Shown piece after piece: positions 1 to 8,606 of a stretch of DNA of 64,000 nucleotides; positions within the stretch are counted from its first letter, which is position 1, and each line of letters begins with the position of its first letter. The position numbers were made by a program, and so were the translations under genes. The notes beneath the pieces are model-generated. The model made no database searches, was not told the DNA's origin, and saw only the letters and a list, made by a program, of their open reading frames with translations. This stretch comes from VXNE01 sp965205735. Lineage in GTDB: Bacteria; Pseudomonadota; Gammaproteobacteria; Pseudomonadales; Azotimanducaceae. Where the stretch lies: the NCBI GenBank assembly GCA_965205735.1, contig OZ242179.1, positions 2,976,001 through 3,040,000 of the forward strand, written 5' to 3'.

Positions 1-136
1 GGATCTGCTCGACATCGAAGCTGCAATCGGCGAAGAGAGAGCAAGCGCACTGATTATGACGGCGCGCGCCCCCTGGTTCGAAGATGAGGAACCCGAAACC
101 GATGCGCTATCCCCACCGGATGGCGGAGGGAGCTGA
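1..136 (+). CDS. nusA: Transcription factor NusA, C-terminal end (partial)
   Basis: The window opens inside an open frame read from base 2 that ends with TGA at 134-136. The last 44 codons include LLDIEAAIGEERASALIMTA followed by APWFEDEE. This resembles the end of the NusA C-terminal acidic-repeat (helix-hairpin-helix) domain, which in relatives also ends in an ALIM.AR..WF pattern. NusA is an RNA polymerase-bound elongation, pausing and antitermination factor. The position 5 bases before infB is the usual nusA-infB arrangement. Everything upstream lies outside the window, so length and integrity cannot be judged. Confidence 0.85.
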   Translation, partial: DLLDIEAAIGEERASALIMTARAPWFEDEEPETDALSPPDGGGS

Positions 137-141
137 GCCGT

Positions 142-2676
142 ATGGCAGAAGTAACGGTCAAGCAACTGGCCGCTGCGGTGAATGTTCCCGCAGAGCGCCT
201 GTTGAAACAGATGGGCGAGGCGGGTCTGCCCCAACAAAACGAAGACGAAACCGTTAGCGATGATCAGAAGAGGCAGTTCCTCGATCACCTGAACCGCGCC
301 AAAGATGCCGCACCAAGCCCGCCAAGGCGGATCACATTGAAACGTACCTCCCGCTCGACGCTCAGAGGGGGGCAGGGCCGCGGCGGACATACGGTCTCGG
401 TGCAGCGGAAGCGGCGGCGAATCTATGTCAAGAGAGACGGAGCTGCGAGTCCCTCGGTCGTCCCGCCGCCGGCTGCCGAGGCGAAGCCAACGCAGGTCGA
501 AATCGAGGCGGAGCGGATCAGGCAGCAGGAACTGGCGCGCAAGGCTGCGGAGGAAGAGATTCGCGAGAGCGCCGCGCGGCGGCAGCGCGAAAAGGAGGAA
601 CAGGAGCGGCAAAGGCAGGAGCAACTCGCCCGGCTGGAGGAAGAAGCGAAACAAGCGGCGGAAGCGGCGAAAGCCGCAGAGGGCGCAAAGTCGCCCGCCA
701 CCGCAGAAGTGGCAAGGTCGCAGGAACGCGTCGGAAAGCGTGTCAAGGACAGGATTGATCGCGCGAAGGAAAAAGAGCGAGTCAGGAACGACGAATTCGG
801 AGACGGCAGGTCTCGCCGCCGAGAGCTATCGTTGAAACGTCAGGCCCGTCCTCCCAGGCGACGGCTGTCGACCAGTATTTCAATAGAGACCAAGGGCGGC
901 GAATTCACGCTTCCGCAAGACGCGATTCAACATGAAGTCGAGCTGACAGAAATCATCCAGGTGGGTGAACTCGCGCAGCGCATGAGTGTCAAGGCCGGGG
1001 AGGTCATAAAGACGCTCATGGATATGGGCGTGGTCGCTACGATCAACCAGCCGCTGGACCAGGAAACGGCTTCTCTCGTTGTCGAGGAGATGGGCCACAA
1101 GGTCAAACTGGTGGCGACCGACGAGATCGAGCAGGAACACAAGGAATCGTTGATCATCGATGGCGAAAGCGAAGGGCGCACCGCTGTCGTGACGGTGATG
1201 GGGCATGTCGATCACGGCAAGACTTCGCTGCTCGACCATATCCGCAATACGCGCGTTGTGGCCGGCGAAGCCGGAGGAATCACCCAGCATATCGGTGCTT
1301 ATCGGGTGACCACCGAGTACGGCGACATCAGCTTCCTGGATACTCCCGGCCACGCCGCGTTCGCAGCGATGCGCGCACGCGGTGCCCGCGCCACCGACAT
1401 CGTCGTGCTCGTGGTGGCGGCTGACGACGGCGTGATGCCACAAACGGAAGAGGCGGTGCAACACGCCAAAGCGTCGGAAGTTCCCATCGTTGTGGCGATC
1501 AACAAGATGGATCTGGAGGGTGCCGATCCGGAGCGCATCAAGAATGAACTCGTGGCCTTGGATGTCATCCCCGAAGAATGGGGCGGAGACACGCAGTTTG
1601 TCGAAGTGTCGGCGGAGACCGGCGACGGCGTCAGTCGCCTGCTTGAGGCGATCAATCTGCAGGCGGAAATACTGGAACTCAAGGCTGTCCCGGAGGCGCC
1701 GGGACGCGGGGTGGTGGTCGAATCCCGCCTTGACCGAGGACGCGGCCCGATAGCAACGATACTGGTGCAGAACGGCAGCTTGAGACGCGGTGATATCGTG
1801 ATCGCCGGCGAACGCTACGGGCGCGTCCGGCTGATGATGAATGAACGGGGGGAGCCCGTCGCAGAAGCGGGTCCGTCGGTTCCCGTCGAGATTCTGGGTT
1901 TGAATGAGACGCCGGAGGCGGGCGACGATTTCGCTGTCGTGGCGGACGAACGGCGCGCACGGGAGCTGGCACAGTTTCGGGCAGACCAGAGCCAGGCGAA
2001 ACGCAACGTCAAGCAAGCGGCTAACCTCGAGAGCATATTCGCCGACCTGGCGCAAGGCGAGAAGCGCGTGTTGAATCTCGTGGTCAAGGCAGATGTGCGC
2101 GGCTCTCTCGAGGCAATCGCCCAAGCGTGTGCGAAGCTCGGCAACGACGAGGTTGCCGCCAACATTGTCCGGGCCGGCGTCGGCGGCATCACTGAATCCG
2201 ACGCAATGCTCGCGTTGACGTCCGACGCCGCGATATTCGGCTTTAACGTTCGGGCCGACAACAACGCCAAGGCGGTCATCGAGCGAGAAGGCATTGACCT
2301 GCACTACTACAGCGTGATCTACGAACTCCTGGATGACGTCAGAGGCATTCTCGAGGGCCTCCTGGCGCCGGAGATTCGCGAGGAGATCGTCGGGACGGCA
2401 GAGGTTCGGGACGTTTTCCCGGCACCGCGCTTCGGGCAGGTCGCGGGCTGCATGGTCGTCGACGGCACCGTTGCGCGGAACAAGCAAATTCGGGTCCTGC
2501 GAGACAACGTGGTCATTTTCGAAGGCGAATTGGAGTCTTTGCGGCGCTTCAAGGACGATGTCGCCGAAGTACGCAGCGGCTTGGAATGCGGTATCGGCGT
2601 TCGCAACTACAACGATGTGCGCGTTGGCGACAAGATCGAAGTCTTCGAATCCGGAGAGTTCGCCCGGACGCTCTAG
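142..2676 (+). CDS. infB: Translation initiation factor IF-2
   Basis: An 844-residue GTPase that delivers initiator fMet-tRNA to the 30S subunit. The N-terminus (about 1-50) is the IF2-associated domain. It is followed by a charged Arg/Glu/Ala-rich linker (about 110-240) typical of bacterial IF-2. The GTPase core shows GHVDHGKT at residue 354 (G1), DTPGH at 400 (G3) and NKMD at 454 (G4), followed by the beta-barrel and fMet-tRNA-binding domains. The ATG at 142 lies 5 bases after the nusA stop, with a GGAGGGAG Shine-Dalgarno inside the end of nusA, so the two are probably co-transcribed. Length is close to the E. coli protein (890). The stop is a C-TAG. Confidence 0.98.
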   Translation: MAEVTVKQLAAAVNVPAERLLKQMGEAGLPQQNEDETVSDDQKRQFLDHLNRAKDAAPSPPRRITLKRTSRSTLRGGQGRGGHTVSVQRKRRRIYVKRDGAASPSVVPPPAAEAKPTQVEIEAERIRQQELARKAAEEEIRESAARRQREKEEQERQRQEQLARLEEEAKQAAEAAKAAEGAKSPATAEVARSQERVGKRVKDRIDRAKEKERVRNDEFGDGRSRRRELSLKRQARPPRRRLSTSISIETKGGEFTLPQDAIQHEVELTEIIQVGELAQRMSVKAGEVIKTLMDMGVVATINQPLDQETASLVVEEMGHKVKLVATDEIEQEHKESLIIDGESEGRTAVVTVMGHVDHGKTSLLDHIRNTRVVAGEAGGITQHIGAYRVTTEYGDISFLDTPGHAAFAAMRARGARATDIVVLVVAADDGVMPQTEEAVQHAKASEVPIVVAINKMDLEGADPERIKNELVALDVIPEEWGGDTQFVEVSAETGDGVSRLLEAINLQAEILELKAVPEAPGRGVVVESRLDRGRGPIATILVQNGSLRRGDIVIAGERYGRVRLMMNERGEPVAEAGPSVPVEILGLNETPEAGDDFAVVADERRARELAQFRADQSQAKRNVKQAANLESIFADLAQGEKRVLNLVVKADVRGSLEAIAQACAKLGNDEVAANIVRAGVGGITESDAMLALTSDAAIFGFNVRADNNAKAVIEREGIDLHYYSVIYELLDDVRGILEGLLAPEIREEIVGTAEVRDVFPAPRFGQVAGCMVVDGTVARNKQIRVLRDNVVIFEGELESLRRFKDDVAEVRSGLECGIGVRNYNDVRVGDKIEVFESGEFARTL

Positions 2677-2713
2677 TCCGGGAATTTCCCCAATCTGCTT
2701 GTTGCGTGACCGA

Positions 2714-3124
2714 ATGGCATTTGATTCCAATAGCGACCGCGGACTTCGCATAGGTGCGTTCATGCGGGAAGAGTTGTCGCGAATACTCCGCGGTGCTGCC
2801 GATCCGCGTTTTGGGTTGATGAGCATCACGGATGTCCGTGTCAGTCGGGACCTGTCGGTCGCCGATGTCTATGTGAGTTCGCTGTCGGCGGACACCGATG
2901 CCGATCGAGCCGATCTCATCGGTGCCTTGCGAAATGCGGCGGGGTTCATTCGTTCGGAAGTCGCGCAGAGCCGCGGGTTGCGGAAGGCTCCGAGTTTGCG
3001 ATTCCACTATGACGATCTACTCGAATCGGGTCCTCGACTCGAAGCGTTGATCGACGAAGCCGTGGCGCGGGGAGCGCGAGGGGGTACCCCTCGTATGAAC
3101 GATACGCGGTCGGGGGGCGACTGA
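2714..3124 (+). CDS. rbfA: Ribosome-binding factor A
   Basis: A 136-residue KH-type protein that helps mature the 16S 5' end and is needed for cold adaptation. The family pattern is clear: RIGAFMREELSRIL, then DPRFGLMSITDVRVSRDLS, then RKAPSLRFHYDD. The ATG at 2714 is chosen because it puts the first helix right at the N-terminus; the open frame runs further upstream but inside infB. The stop overlaps the truB start by one base (TGATG). The C-terminal tail (about RGARGGTPR) is encoded by a copy of the family A palindromic repeat, so this end has probably been rewritten by repeat insertion. Confidence 0.93.
   Translation: MAFDSNSDRGLRIGAFMREELSRILRGAADPRFGLMSITDVRVSRDLSVADVYVSSLSADTDADRADLIGALRNAAGFIRSEVAQSRGLRKAPSLRFHYDDLLESGPRLEALIDEAVARGARGGTPRMNDTRSGGD
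3069..3093. repeat. Family A palindromic repeat core inside the rbfA 3' end
   Basis: The core reads GGGGAGCGCGAGG then GGGTACCCCTCG. It matches the family A core at 15374-15536, 17569-17657 and 22477-22553. The right arm CCCCTCG pairs with CGAGGGG. It is translated as part of the RbfA C-terminal tail. Confidence 0.7.
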
Positions 3125-4083
3125 TGGCACGCAGACGGCCTCGAGGCCGGGACGTGAATGGCATCATGGTGCTCGACAAGCCGCGCGGCATGAGTTCCAA
3201 CGATGCGGTGCAGAAGGCCAAGCGACTCTTTGCCGCGCGCAAGGTTGGCCATACCGGAAGCCTGGATCCGCTGGCGACCGGGGTGCTGCCGCTATGTTTC
3301 GGCGAGGCGACCAGGTTCTCGCGCTACCTGTTGGACTCCGACAAGAAGTACACGGCGCGAATTGTCCTGGGGGTAAGCACGGACAGCGGCGATGCGGACG
3401 GAAAAACGTTGCGCGAACGGCCGGTCGGCAGACTGGCAAGGACAGCGGTGGACAAGGCCCTCGATGCGTATCGCGGGGAAATCCAGCAAGTGCCGTCGAT
3501 GTTTTCGGCGGTCAAACACCAGGGTCAGCCCCTGTACAAACTCGCGCGACAGGGAATCGAGGTAGAGCGAAAGGCCAGATCGGTGACGGTTTATTCCTGT
3601 GTGATCAGGGAATTCGCCGGCGACGAACTCACGCTCGAGATTCATTGCAGCAAAGGCACGTACGTGCGTACCATCGTTCATGAACTCGGCGAGTCGTTGG
3701 GTTGCGGCGCGCATGTCAAAGCACTCCGACGAACCATGGCGGGACCCTTTGGCGAGCACGACCTGGTGACGTTCGAGATGCTCGCCCCGTCAGATAGGGA
3801 GATCGGGGAAGCGGATGACAAGGAGCGGCTGGACGCCAGGCTGCAGCCGGTGTCGAGCGCGGTTCGACAGTGGCCTCAAGTTACTTTGACGGGCGACGCA
3901 GCCTACTATTTACGGCAAGGACAACCCGTCATCGTGCCGCATGCGCCCACCGCGGGGTGGGTGCGGCTGTGCGAGGCAGCCTCGCCGGAGATTTCGGAAG
4001 GCAACGGTGCGCGGTTTCTGGGCGTGGGCGAAGTCCTCGATGATGGCCGCGTGGCACCGAGACGGCTGCTTCCCGCGAATTGA
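3124..4083 (+). CDS. truB: tRNA pseudouridine(55) synthase
   Basis: A 319-residue enzyme that makes pseudouridine 55 in the T-loop of elongator tRNAs. The catalytic motif GHTGSLDPLATG places the nucleophilic aspartate at residue 48, the same number as in E. coli TruB. The TruB N-domain (GIMVLDKPRGMSS) is followed by KYTARIVLGVSTDSGDADG and the KGTYVRTIVHELG motif. A PUA-like C-terminal domain covers about 240-319. The start ATG overlaps the rbfA stop, indicating translational coupling within the infB-rbfA-truB-rpsO-pnp order common in proteobacteria. Confidence 0.97.
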   Translation: MARRRPRGRDVNGIMVLDKPRGMSSNDAVQKAKRLFAARKVGHTGSLDPLATGVLPLCFGEATRFSRYLLDSDKKYTARIVLGVSTDSGDADGKTLRERPVGRLARTAVDKALDAYRGEIQQVPSMFSAVKHQGQPLYKLARQGIEVERKARSVTVYSCVIREFAGDELTLEIHCSKGTYVRTIVHELGESLGCGAHVKALRRTMAGPFGEHDLVTFEMLAPSDREIGEADDKERLDARLQPVSSAVRQWPQVTLTGDAAYYLRQGQPVIVPHAPTAGWVRLCEAASPEISEGNGARFLGVGEVLDDGRVAPRRLLPAN

Positions 4084-4147
4084 ACGAGAACACGGTGATT
4101 GAGACAGTGAAACAGCGACGGACCGCAAGATTTTGGGAGAAAAGGAA

Positions 4148-4417
4148 ATGGCGCTGACGGCACAAACCAAACATGAGATCGTCAAGGAACATCAGCGAAG
4201 TGACAACGATACCGGCTCGCCGGAAGTCCAGGTGGCGCTCCTTACGCACAACATCAACTCGTTGCAGGCGCACTTTCGCGAGCACGCCAAGGACCATCAT
4301 TCCCGCCGGGGTTTGATTCGAATGGTGAACCAGCGAAGGAAGCTGCTCGACTATTTGAAAAGCAAGAACAGTGAAAAATACACGGCGTTGATTCAGCAAC
4401 TCGGGCTGAGGCGCTAG
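4148..4417 (+). CDS. rpsO: 30S ribosomal protein S15
   Basis: An 89-residue protein, the same length as E. coli S15. It binds the central domain of 16S rRNA and helps organise the platform. Family signatures are NDTGSPEVQVALLT, HHSRRGLIRMVNQRRKLLDYL and the terminal GLRR. The ATG at 4148 is preferred over an in-frame ATG at 4133 because it follows GAGAAAAGGAA at proper spacing and gives the canonical length. It sits between truB and pnp as in most gammaproteobacteria. The leader (4084-4147) may carry an S15 autoregulatory structure, but I could not establish one by eye. Confidence 0.97.
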   Translation: MALTAQTKHEIVKEHQRSDNDTGSPEVQVALLTHNINSLQAHFREHAKDHHSRRGLIRMVNQRRKLLDYLKSKNSEKYTALIQQLGLRR

Positions 4418-4444
4418 AAGCACGTCAACAGGAGAAAGAAAGAA

Positions 4445-6529
4445 GTGAATCCAATAAGACAGGAATTTCAATTTGGCGACCACAAGGTGGTTCTCGAGAC
4501 CAACCGGGTCGCCAAACAGGCGTCGGGCAGCGTGCTCGCGTCGATGGGCGACACGGTCGTGTTGTGTACCGTTGTTGCCGAGAAGGAGGCTCGTCCCGAC
4601 CAGGGATTTTTCCCATTAACCGTGAACTACGAGGAGAGGACCTACGCCGGCGGCAAGATCCCCGGCGGCTTTTTTCGCCGGGAGGGACGCCCCAGCGAGA
4701 AGGAGGTTCTCACATGCCGCCTGATCGACAGGCCGGTTCGGCCGCTGTTTCCGAAGGGCTTCATGAACGAGGTCCAGGTGATCTGCACCGTGATGTCCGC
4801 AGAGCGCGATATGGATCCGGACATCGTTTCCATGATCGGTGCATCCGCTGCGCTTTCGCTGTCTGGCATACCCTTCGCGGGACCCATCGGCGCGGCCAGG
4901 GTCGGTTTCGACGATGGCGGGTACGTCCTGAATCCGGGTCATGAAGCGCTGGAAGGATCGTTGCTCAACATGGTCGTGGCGGGAACGGCCTCTGCCGTGC
5001 TCATGGTGGAGTCCGAAGCGCAGGAGTTGACGGAAGACCAGATGCTCGGCGGGGTGCTCTTCGCGCACCAGGAGATGCAGGTGGCGATCGAGGCGATCAA
5101 CGCGCTCACGGCGCAGGCCGGCAAGCCGAGATGGGAGTGGCAGGTCCCGGCGGAAGACGCCCCGCTCCTCGAGCGCCTTGGCGCGAAGGTCGGACAGGAA
5201 CTCGGAGAGGCGTACCTGACTACTGACAAGCAGGCGCGCCAGGCTCGCGTCGGCGCGTTGCGCGTAGAGGCGATCGAGGAGATTTCCGGCGAAGAGGTCG
5301 AACGCGGCGATGTCAGCAATGCGTTCGCCAGCCTCGAAAAGTCCCTCGTGCGCGAACGCATTCTGGATGGCGAACCGCGCATCGACGGTCGTGATCTGGG
5401 CACCGTGCGGCCGATCGAAGTCGAGGTCGGTATTTTGCCGAGGACGCACGGCTCGGCGATTTTCACTCGAGGCGAAACGCAGGCCATCGTCACGACGACC
5501 CTGGGTACGCTACGGGATGCGGCCAGGATCGAGGCGCTGCGAGGCACATATAACGACCAGTTCATGTTGCACTACAACTTCCCGCCCTACAGCGTTGGCG
5601 AAACGGGCTTCATGAGTGGTCCGAAACGACGGGAAATCGGCCATGGCCGGCTGGCCCGTCGAGGCATCGGCGCTGTATTGCCCGATCTTGAGAACTTTCC
5701 CTACACGATCCGCGTCGTGTCGGAGATTACGGAAAGCAACGGCTCAAGTTCCATGGCGAGCGTATGCGGGGCGTCCCTCGCGCTGATGGATGCCGGCGTG
5801 CCGGTTCGGGCACCGGTTGCGGGCGTTGCCATGGGATTGGTGAAGGACGGCGACCGCTTTGCGGTGCTCACGGACATCCTCGGCGACGAGGACCATCTCG
5901 GCGATATGGATTTCAAGGTGGCAGGCACCGCCGACGGCGTTACCGCGCTCCAGATGGACATCAAGATCGACGGCATCACCGAGGAAATCATGGAAACCGC
6001 GTTGGAGAAGGCGCTCGATGCGCGTTTGCACATCCTCGGTGAGATGAACAAGGTCATCGCCGTCGCGCGTGAGTCGATGTCGGAGCATGCACCCTCTATG
6101 GTGGCGCTCAAGGTGCATCCGGAAAAGATCCGCGACATCATTGGCAAGGGCGGCGCAACCATCAAGGGCATTGTGGAAGAGACCGGCGCGACGGTCGATG
6201 TCGAAGATGACGGTACCGTGCGCATCTACGCCGAAGACAAGGAAGCCAAGGACGCCGCGGTTGCCCGGATCGAGGAAATCACCGCTGAAGCGGAGGTCGG
6301 CAAGATCTACAACGGCAAAGTTGTGCGCATCGAGAACTACGGCGCTTTCGTGAACATTATCCCCGGCAAGGACGGCCTGTTGCACATCTCCGAGATCGCC
6401 CCCGAGCGGGTGGAGAAGGTGACGGACTACCTGGAGGAAGGTCAGGATGTGGACGTGGTCGTGCTGGATGTCGACCAGCGAGGTCGCATCAGGCTGTCCA
6501 TGAAGGAACTTCCCAACTACGCCGTTTGA
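4445..6529 (+). CDS. pnp: Polyribonucleotide nucleotidyltransferase (PNPase)
   Basis: A 694-residue 3'-5' phosphorolytic exoribonuclease and degradosome component. It has two RNase PH domains joined by an all-helical domain. A KH domain follows (about 552-615, GxxG loop as GKGG after KIRDII), then an S1 domain (about 619-690, YGAFVNIIPGKDGLLHISEI). The start is a GTG at 4445 preceded by AGGAGAAAGAAAGAA. Length matches the family (about 700). The gene follows rpsO by 27 bases. It converges on acs, with a shared hairpin between the stops. Confidence 0.98.
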   Translation: MNPIRQEFQFGDHKVVLETNRVAKQASGSVLASMGDTVVLCTVVAEKEARPDQGFFPLTVNYEERTYAGGKIPGGFFRREGRPSEKEVLTCRLIDRPVRPLFPKGFMNEVQVICTVMSAERDMDPDIVSMIGASAALSLSGIPFAGPIGAARVGFDDGGYVLNPGHEALEGSLLNMVVAGTASAVLMVESEAQELTEDQMLGGVLFAHQEMQVAIEAINALTAQAGKPRWEWQVPAEDAPLLERLGAKVGQELGEAYLTTDKQARQARVGALRVEAIEEISGEEVERGDVSNAFASLEKSLVRERILDGEPRIDGRDLGTVRPIEVEVGILPRTHGSAIFTRGETQAIVTTTLGTLRDAARIEALRGTYNDQFMLHYNFPPYSVGETGFMSGPKRREIGHGRLARRGIGAVLPDLENFPYTIRVVSEITESNGSSSMASVCGASLALMDAGVPVRAPVAGVAMGLVKDGDRFAVLTDILGDEDHLGDMDFKVAGTADGVTALQMDIKIDGITEEIMETALEKALDARLHILGEMNKVIAVARESMSEHAPSMVALKVHPEKIRDIIGKGGATIKGIVEETGATVDVEDDGTVRIYAEDKEAKDAAVARIEEITAEAEVGKIYNGKVVRIENYGAFVNIIPGKDGLLHISEIAPERVEKVTDYLEEGQDVDVVVLDVDQRGRIRLSMKELPNYAV

Positions 6530-6543
6530 GCAGTCGGTGATAG

Positions 6544-6562
6544 CCGCGCCTATCAGGCGCGG
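6544..6562. terminator. Hairpin between convergent pnp and acs
   Basis: CCGCGCCT, loop ATC, AGGCGCGG: a perfect 8-bp GC-rich stem. It begins 15 bases after the pnp stop and overlaps the acs stop (complement at 6553-6555). The T-tract is weak (TTGCTT on +). The position between convergent genes suits a bidirectional terminator. Confidence 0.6.
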
Positions 6563-8481
6563 TTGCTTACCAGGTCGTCGACGACAGCGGGTTCGGCCAG
6601 GGTGCTGGTGTCGCCCAGGTCCTCGAAGTCGCCGGCGGCGATCTTGCGCAGGATGCGGCGCATGATCTTGCCGGATCGCGTTTTCGGCAAGCCGGGAGCG
6701 AACTGGATGACATCGGGTCGCGCGAACGGTCCGATCTCCTGCCGCACGAACTGAATCAACTCGGAACGCAGTTTCTCCGGGTCATCTTCGGTATCCACCA
6801 TCAACGTGACGTACGCATAGATGCCTTCGCCCTTGATCGCGTGGGGAAATCCCACGACGGCGGCTTCGGCCGCGGACGGATGCAAGACAAGGGCGCTTTC
6901 CACTTCCGCCGTGCCGAGGCGGTGTCCGGAGACATTCAACACGTCGTCCGTGCGCCCCGTTATCCAGTAGTACCCGTCCGCATCGCGACGTGCGGCGTCG
7001 CCGGTAAGGTAATAGCCGGGATGTTGGGCGTAGTAGGTGTCGATGACACGGCTATGGTCGCCGTAAACGGTGCGAATCTGCCCCGGCCACGATGCGGCAA
7101 TCGCGAGGCTCCCGGATGCCTCCACGTCGTCGATGTGCTTGCCGTCGCCGTCGAGCAAGGCCGGTTGCACGCCGAAGAACGGCAACGTTGCAGATCCCGG
7201 CTTGAGATCGGTGGCGCCAGGAAGGGGTGCGATCATGATGCCGCCGGTTTCCGTCTGCCACCAGGTATCGACGACGGGACAGCGACGTTCGCCGACCACT
7301 TGGTGGTACCACTCCCACACCTCCGGATTGATCGGCTCGCCGACGGTCCCCAGCACCCTGAGCGATGCGCGCGATGTTGACGTTACGTAGTCATCGCCGA
7401 GCGCTATGAGCTGCCGGATCGCGGTGGGTGCCGTATAGAAGATGTTCACACCGTGCTTGTCGACCACCTGCCACGCCCTGGACGCGTCCGGGAAGGTGGG
7501 CACGCCCTCAAACATCAACGTGGTCGCGCCGTTGGCGAGGGGTCCATAGACGATATATGAATGTCCGGTGATCCAGCCGACGTCGGCCGTGCACCAGTAG
7601 ATATCACCGTCGTGATAGTCGAATACGAGACGGTGGGTCATGGCGGCGTACAGCAGGTAGCCGCCCGTGCTGTGCTGCACGCCCTTCGGTTTTCCGGTGC
7701 TGCCGGAAGTGTAGAGAATGAATAGCGGGTCCTCGGCTTCCATCGACTCGCATTCGCACTCGGCGGACTGGCCGTCCACGAGTTCGTGGTACCAGACATC
7801 GCGACCCTCGCGCCACGGAATCTCGCCCCCGGTGCGGCGCACGGTAAGGACGGTATGCACGTTTGGGCACTCGGCCAGCGCCTCTTCGGTGTTTTCCTTC
7901 AGGGGGACAAAGCGACCGCCCCGAATCCCCTGGTCTGCGGTGATCACCACTCGGCAATCCGAGTCGAGGATGCGCTCCCTGAGCGAATGTGGCGAGAAAC
8001 CGCCGAATACCACGGAGTGCACAGCCCCGATACGCGCGCATGCCAACATTGCGTAGGCGGCCTGCGGCACCATCGGCATGTAGATGCAGACGCGATCACC
8101 TTTTTCTACGCCCCGTTGTTTCAGCGCGTTGGCGAGTCGCGATACTTCGTCGCGCAGTTGCCGGTAGGTGATCGAAAGGGATTCGCCAGGGTCGTCGCCT
8201 TCCCAGATGATTGCCACCTGCTCGGCCCTTTGCGGGAGGTGTCGGTCGATGCAGTTGTAGGACGCGTTGAGTTTCGCGCCCTGGAACCATGCTACGCGAC
8301 CGCTGGGGAAGTCGCTTTCCGATATCGTATGCCACGTCTGAATCCAATCGATCTGCTCGGCCTGCTCCGCCCAGAATCCCTGCGGGTCGGCAAGGGAACG
8401 CTGATACATCTCCCGGTATGTCTCGCGGTCGATGTGCGCTTCGCGTCCGAAATCCTCAGGTACAGGGTAGATCGTCGCCAT
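6553..8481 (-). CDS. acs: Acetyl-CoA synthetase (AMP-forming)
   Basis: A 642-residue adenylate-forming enzyme that activates acetate with ATP and CoA. The AMP-binding P-loop motif YTSGSTGKPKG starts at residue 257. The C-terminal SGKIMRRIL motif holds Lys605, equivalent to the acetylated Lys609 of E. coli Acs that controls activity. The N-terminal cap and the YWCTADVGWITGHSY region are typical of Acs rather than of propionyl- or acetoacetyl-CoA synthetases. The ATG at 8481 is preceded by a purine-rich GAGGAAAAGACAAC. Order acs-pgi-panC-panB on one strand matches the Pseudomonas arrangement. Confidence 0.97.
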   Translation of the reverse strand: MATIYPVPEDFGREAHIDRETYREMYQRSLADPQGFWAEQAEQIDWIQTWHTISESDFPSGRVAWFQGAKLNASYNCIDRHLPQRAEQVAIIWEGDDPGESLSITYRQLRDEVSRLANALKQRGVEKGDRVCIYMPMVPQAAYAMLACARIGAVHSVVFGGFSPHSLRERILDSDCRVVITADQGIRGGRFVPLKENTEEALAECPNVHTVLTVRRTGGEIPWREGRDVWYHELVDGQSAECECESMEAEDPLFILYTSGSTGKPKGVQHSTGGYLLYAAMTHRLVFDYHDGDIYWCTADVGWITGHSYIVYGPLANGATTLMFEGVPTFPDASRAWQVVDKHGVNIFYTAPTAIRQLIALGDDYVTSTSRASLRVLGTVGEPINPEVWEWYHQVVGERRCPVVDTWWQTETGGIMIAPLPGATDLKPGSATLPFFGVQPALLDGDGKHIDDVEASGSLAIAASWPGQIRTVYGDHSRVIDTYYAQHPGYYLTGDAARRDADGYYWITGRTDDVLNVSGHRLGTAEVESALVLHPSAAEAAVVGFPHAIKGEGIYAYVTLMVDTEDDPEKLRSELIQFVRQEIGPFARPDVIQFAPGLPKTRSGKIMRRILRKIAAGDFEDLGDTSTLAEPAVVDDLVSNRA

Positions 8482-8547
8482 GTTGTCTTTTCCTCGTTAC
8501 GCTCGCGCCGTAGCCGGGTTGGCCAATTGCTGCTGATTTAGCGGACT

Positions 8548-8581
8548 GCCTGGGAGATTGCAAATCTGCTTGAGCCCAGGC
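8548..8581. terminator. Nested palindrome downstream of pgi
   Basis: Outer stem GCCTGGG/CCCAGGC encloses an inner palindrome AGATTGCAAATCT. On the minus strand it lies about 25 bases after the pgi stop, a C-TAG at 8607-8610, and ahead of acs. It could be a terminator hairpin or the remnant of a small palindromic element. No clear T-tract is visible. Confidence 0.35.
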
Positions 8582-8606
8582 AAAACACGGCCCCGCCAGG
8601 GCGACA

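Noticed and set aside
880..2829. 649-codon open frame antisense to infB
   Set aside because: High GC leaves long shadow frames. The plus-strand frame is clearly IF-2, and the antisense product has no recognisable domain.
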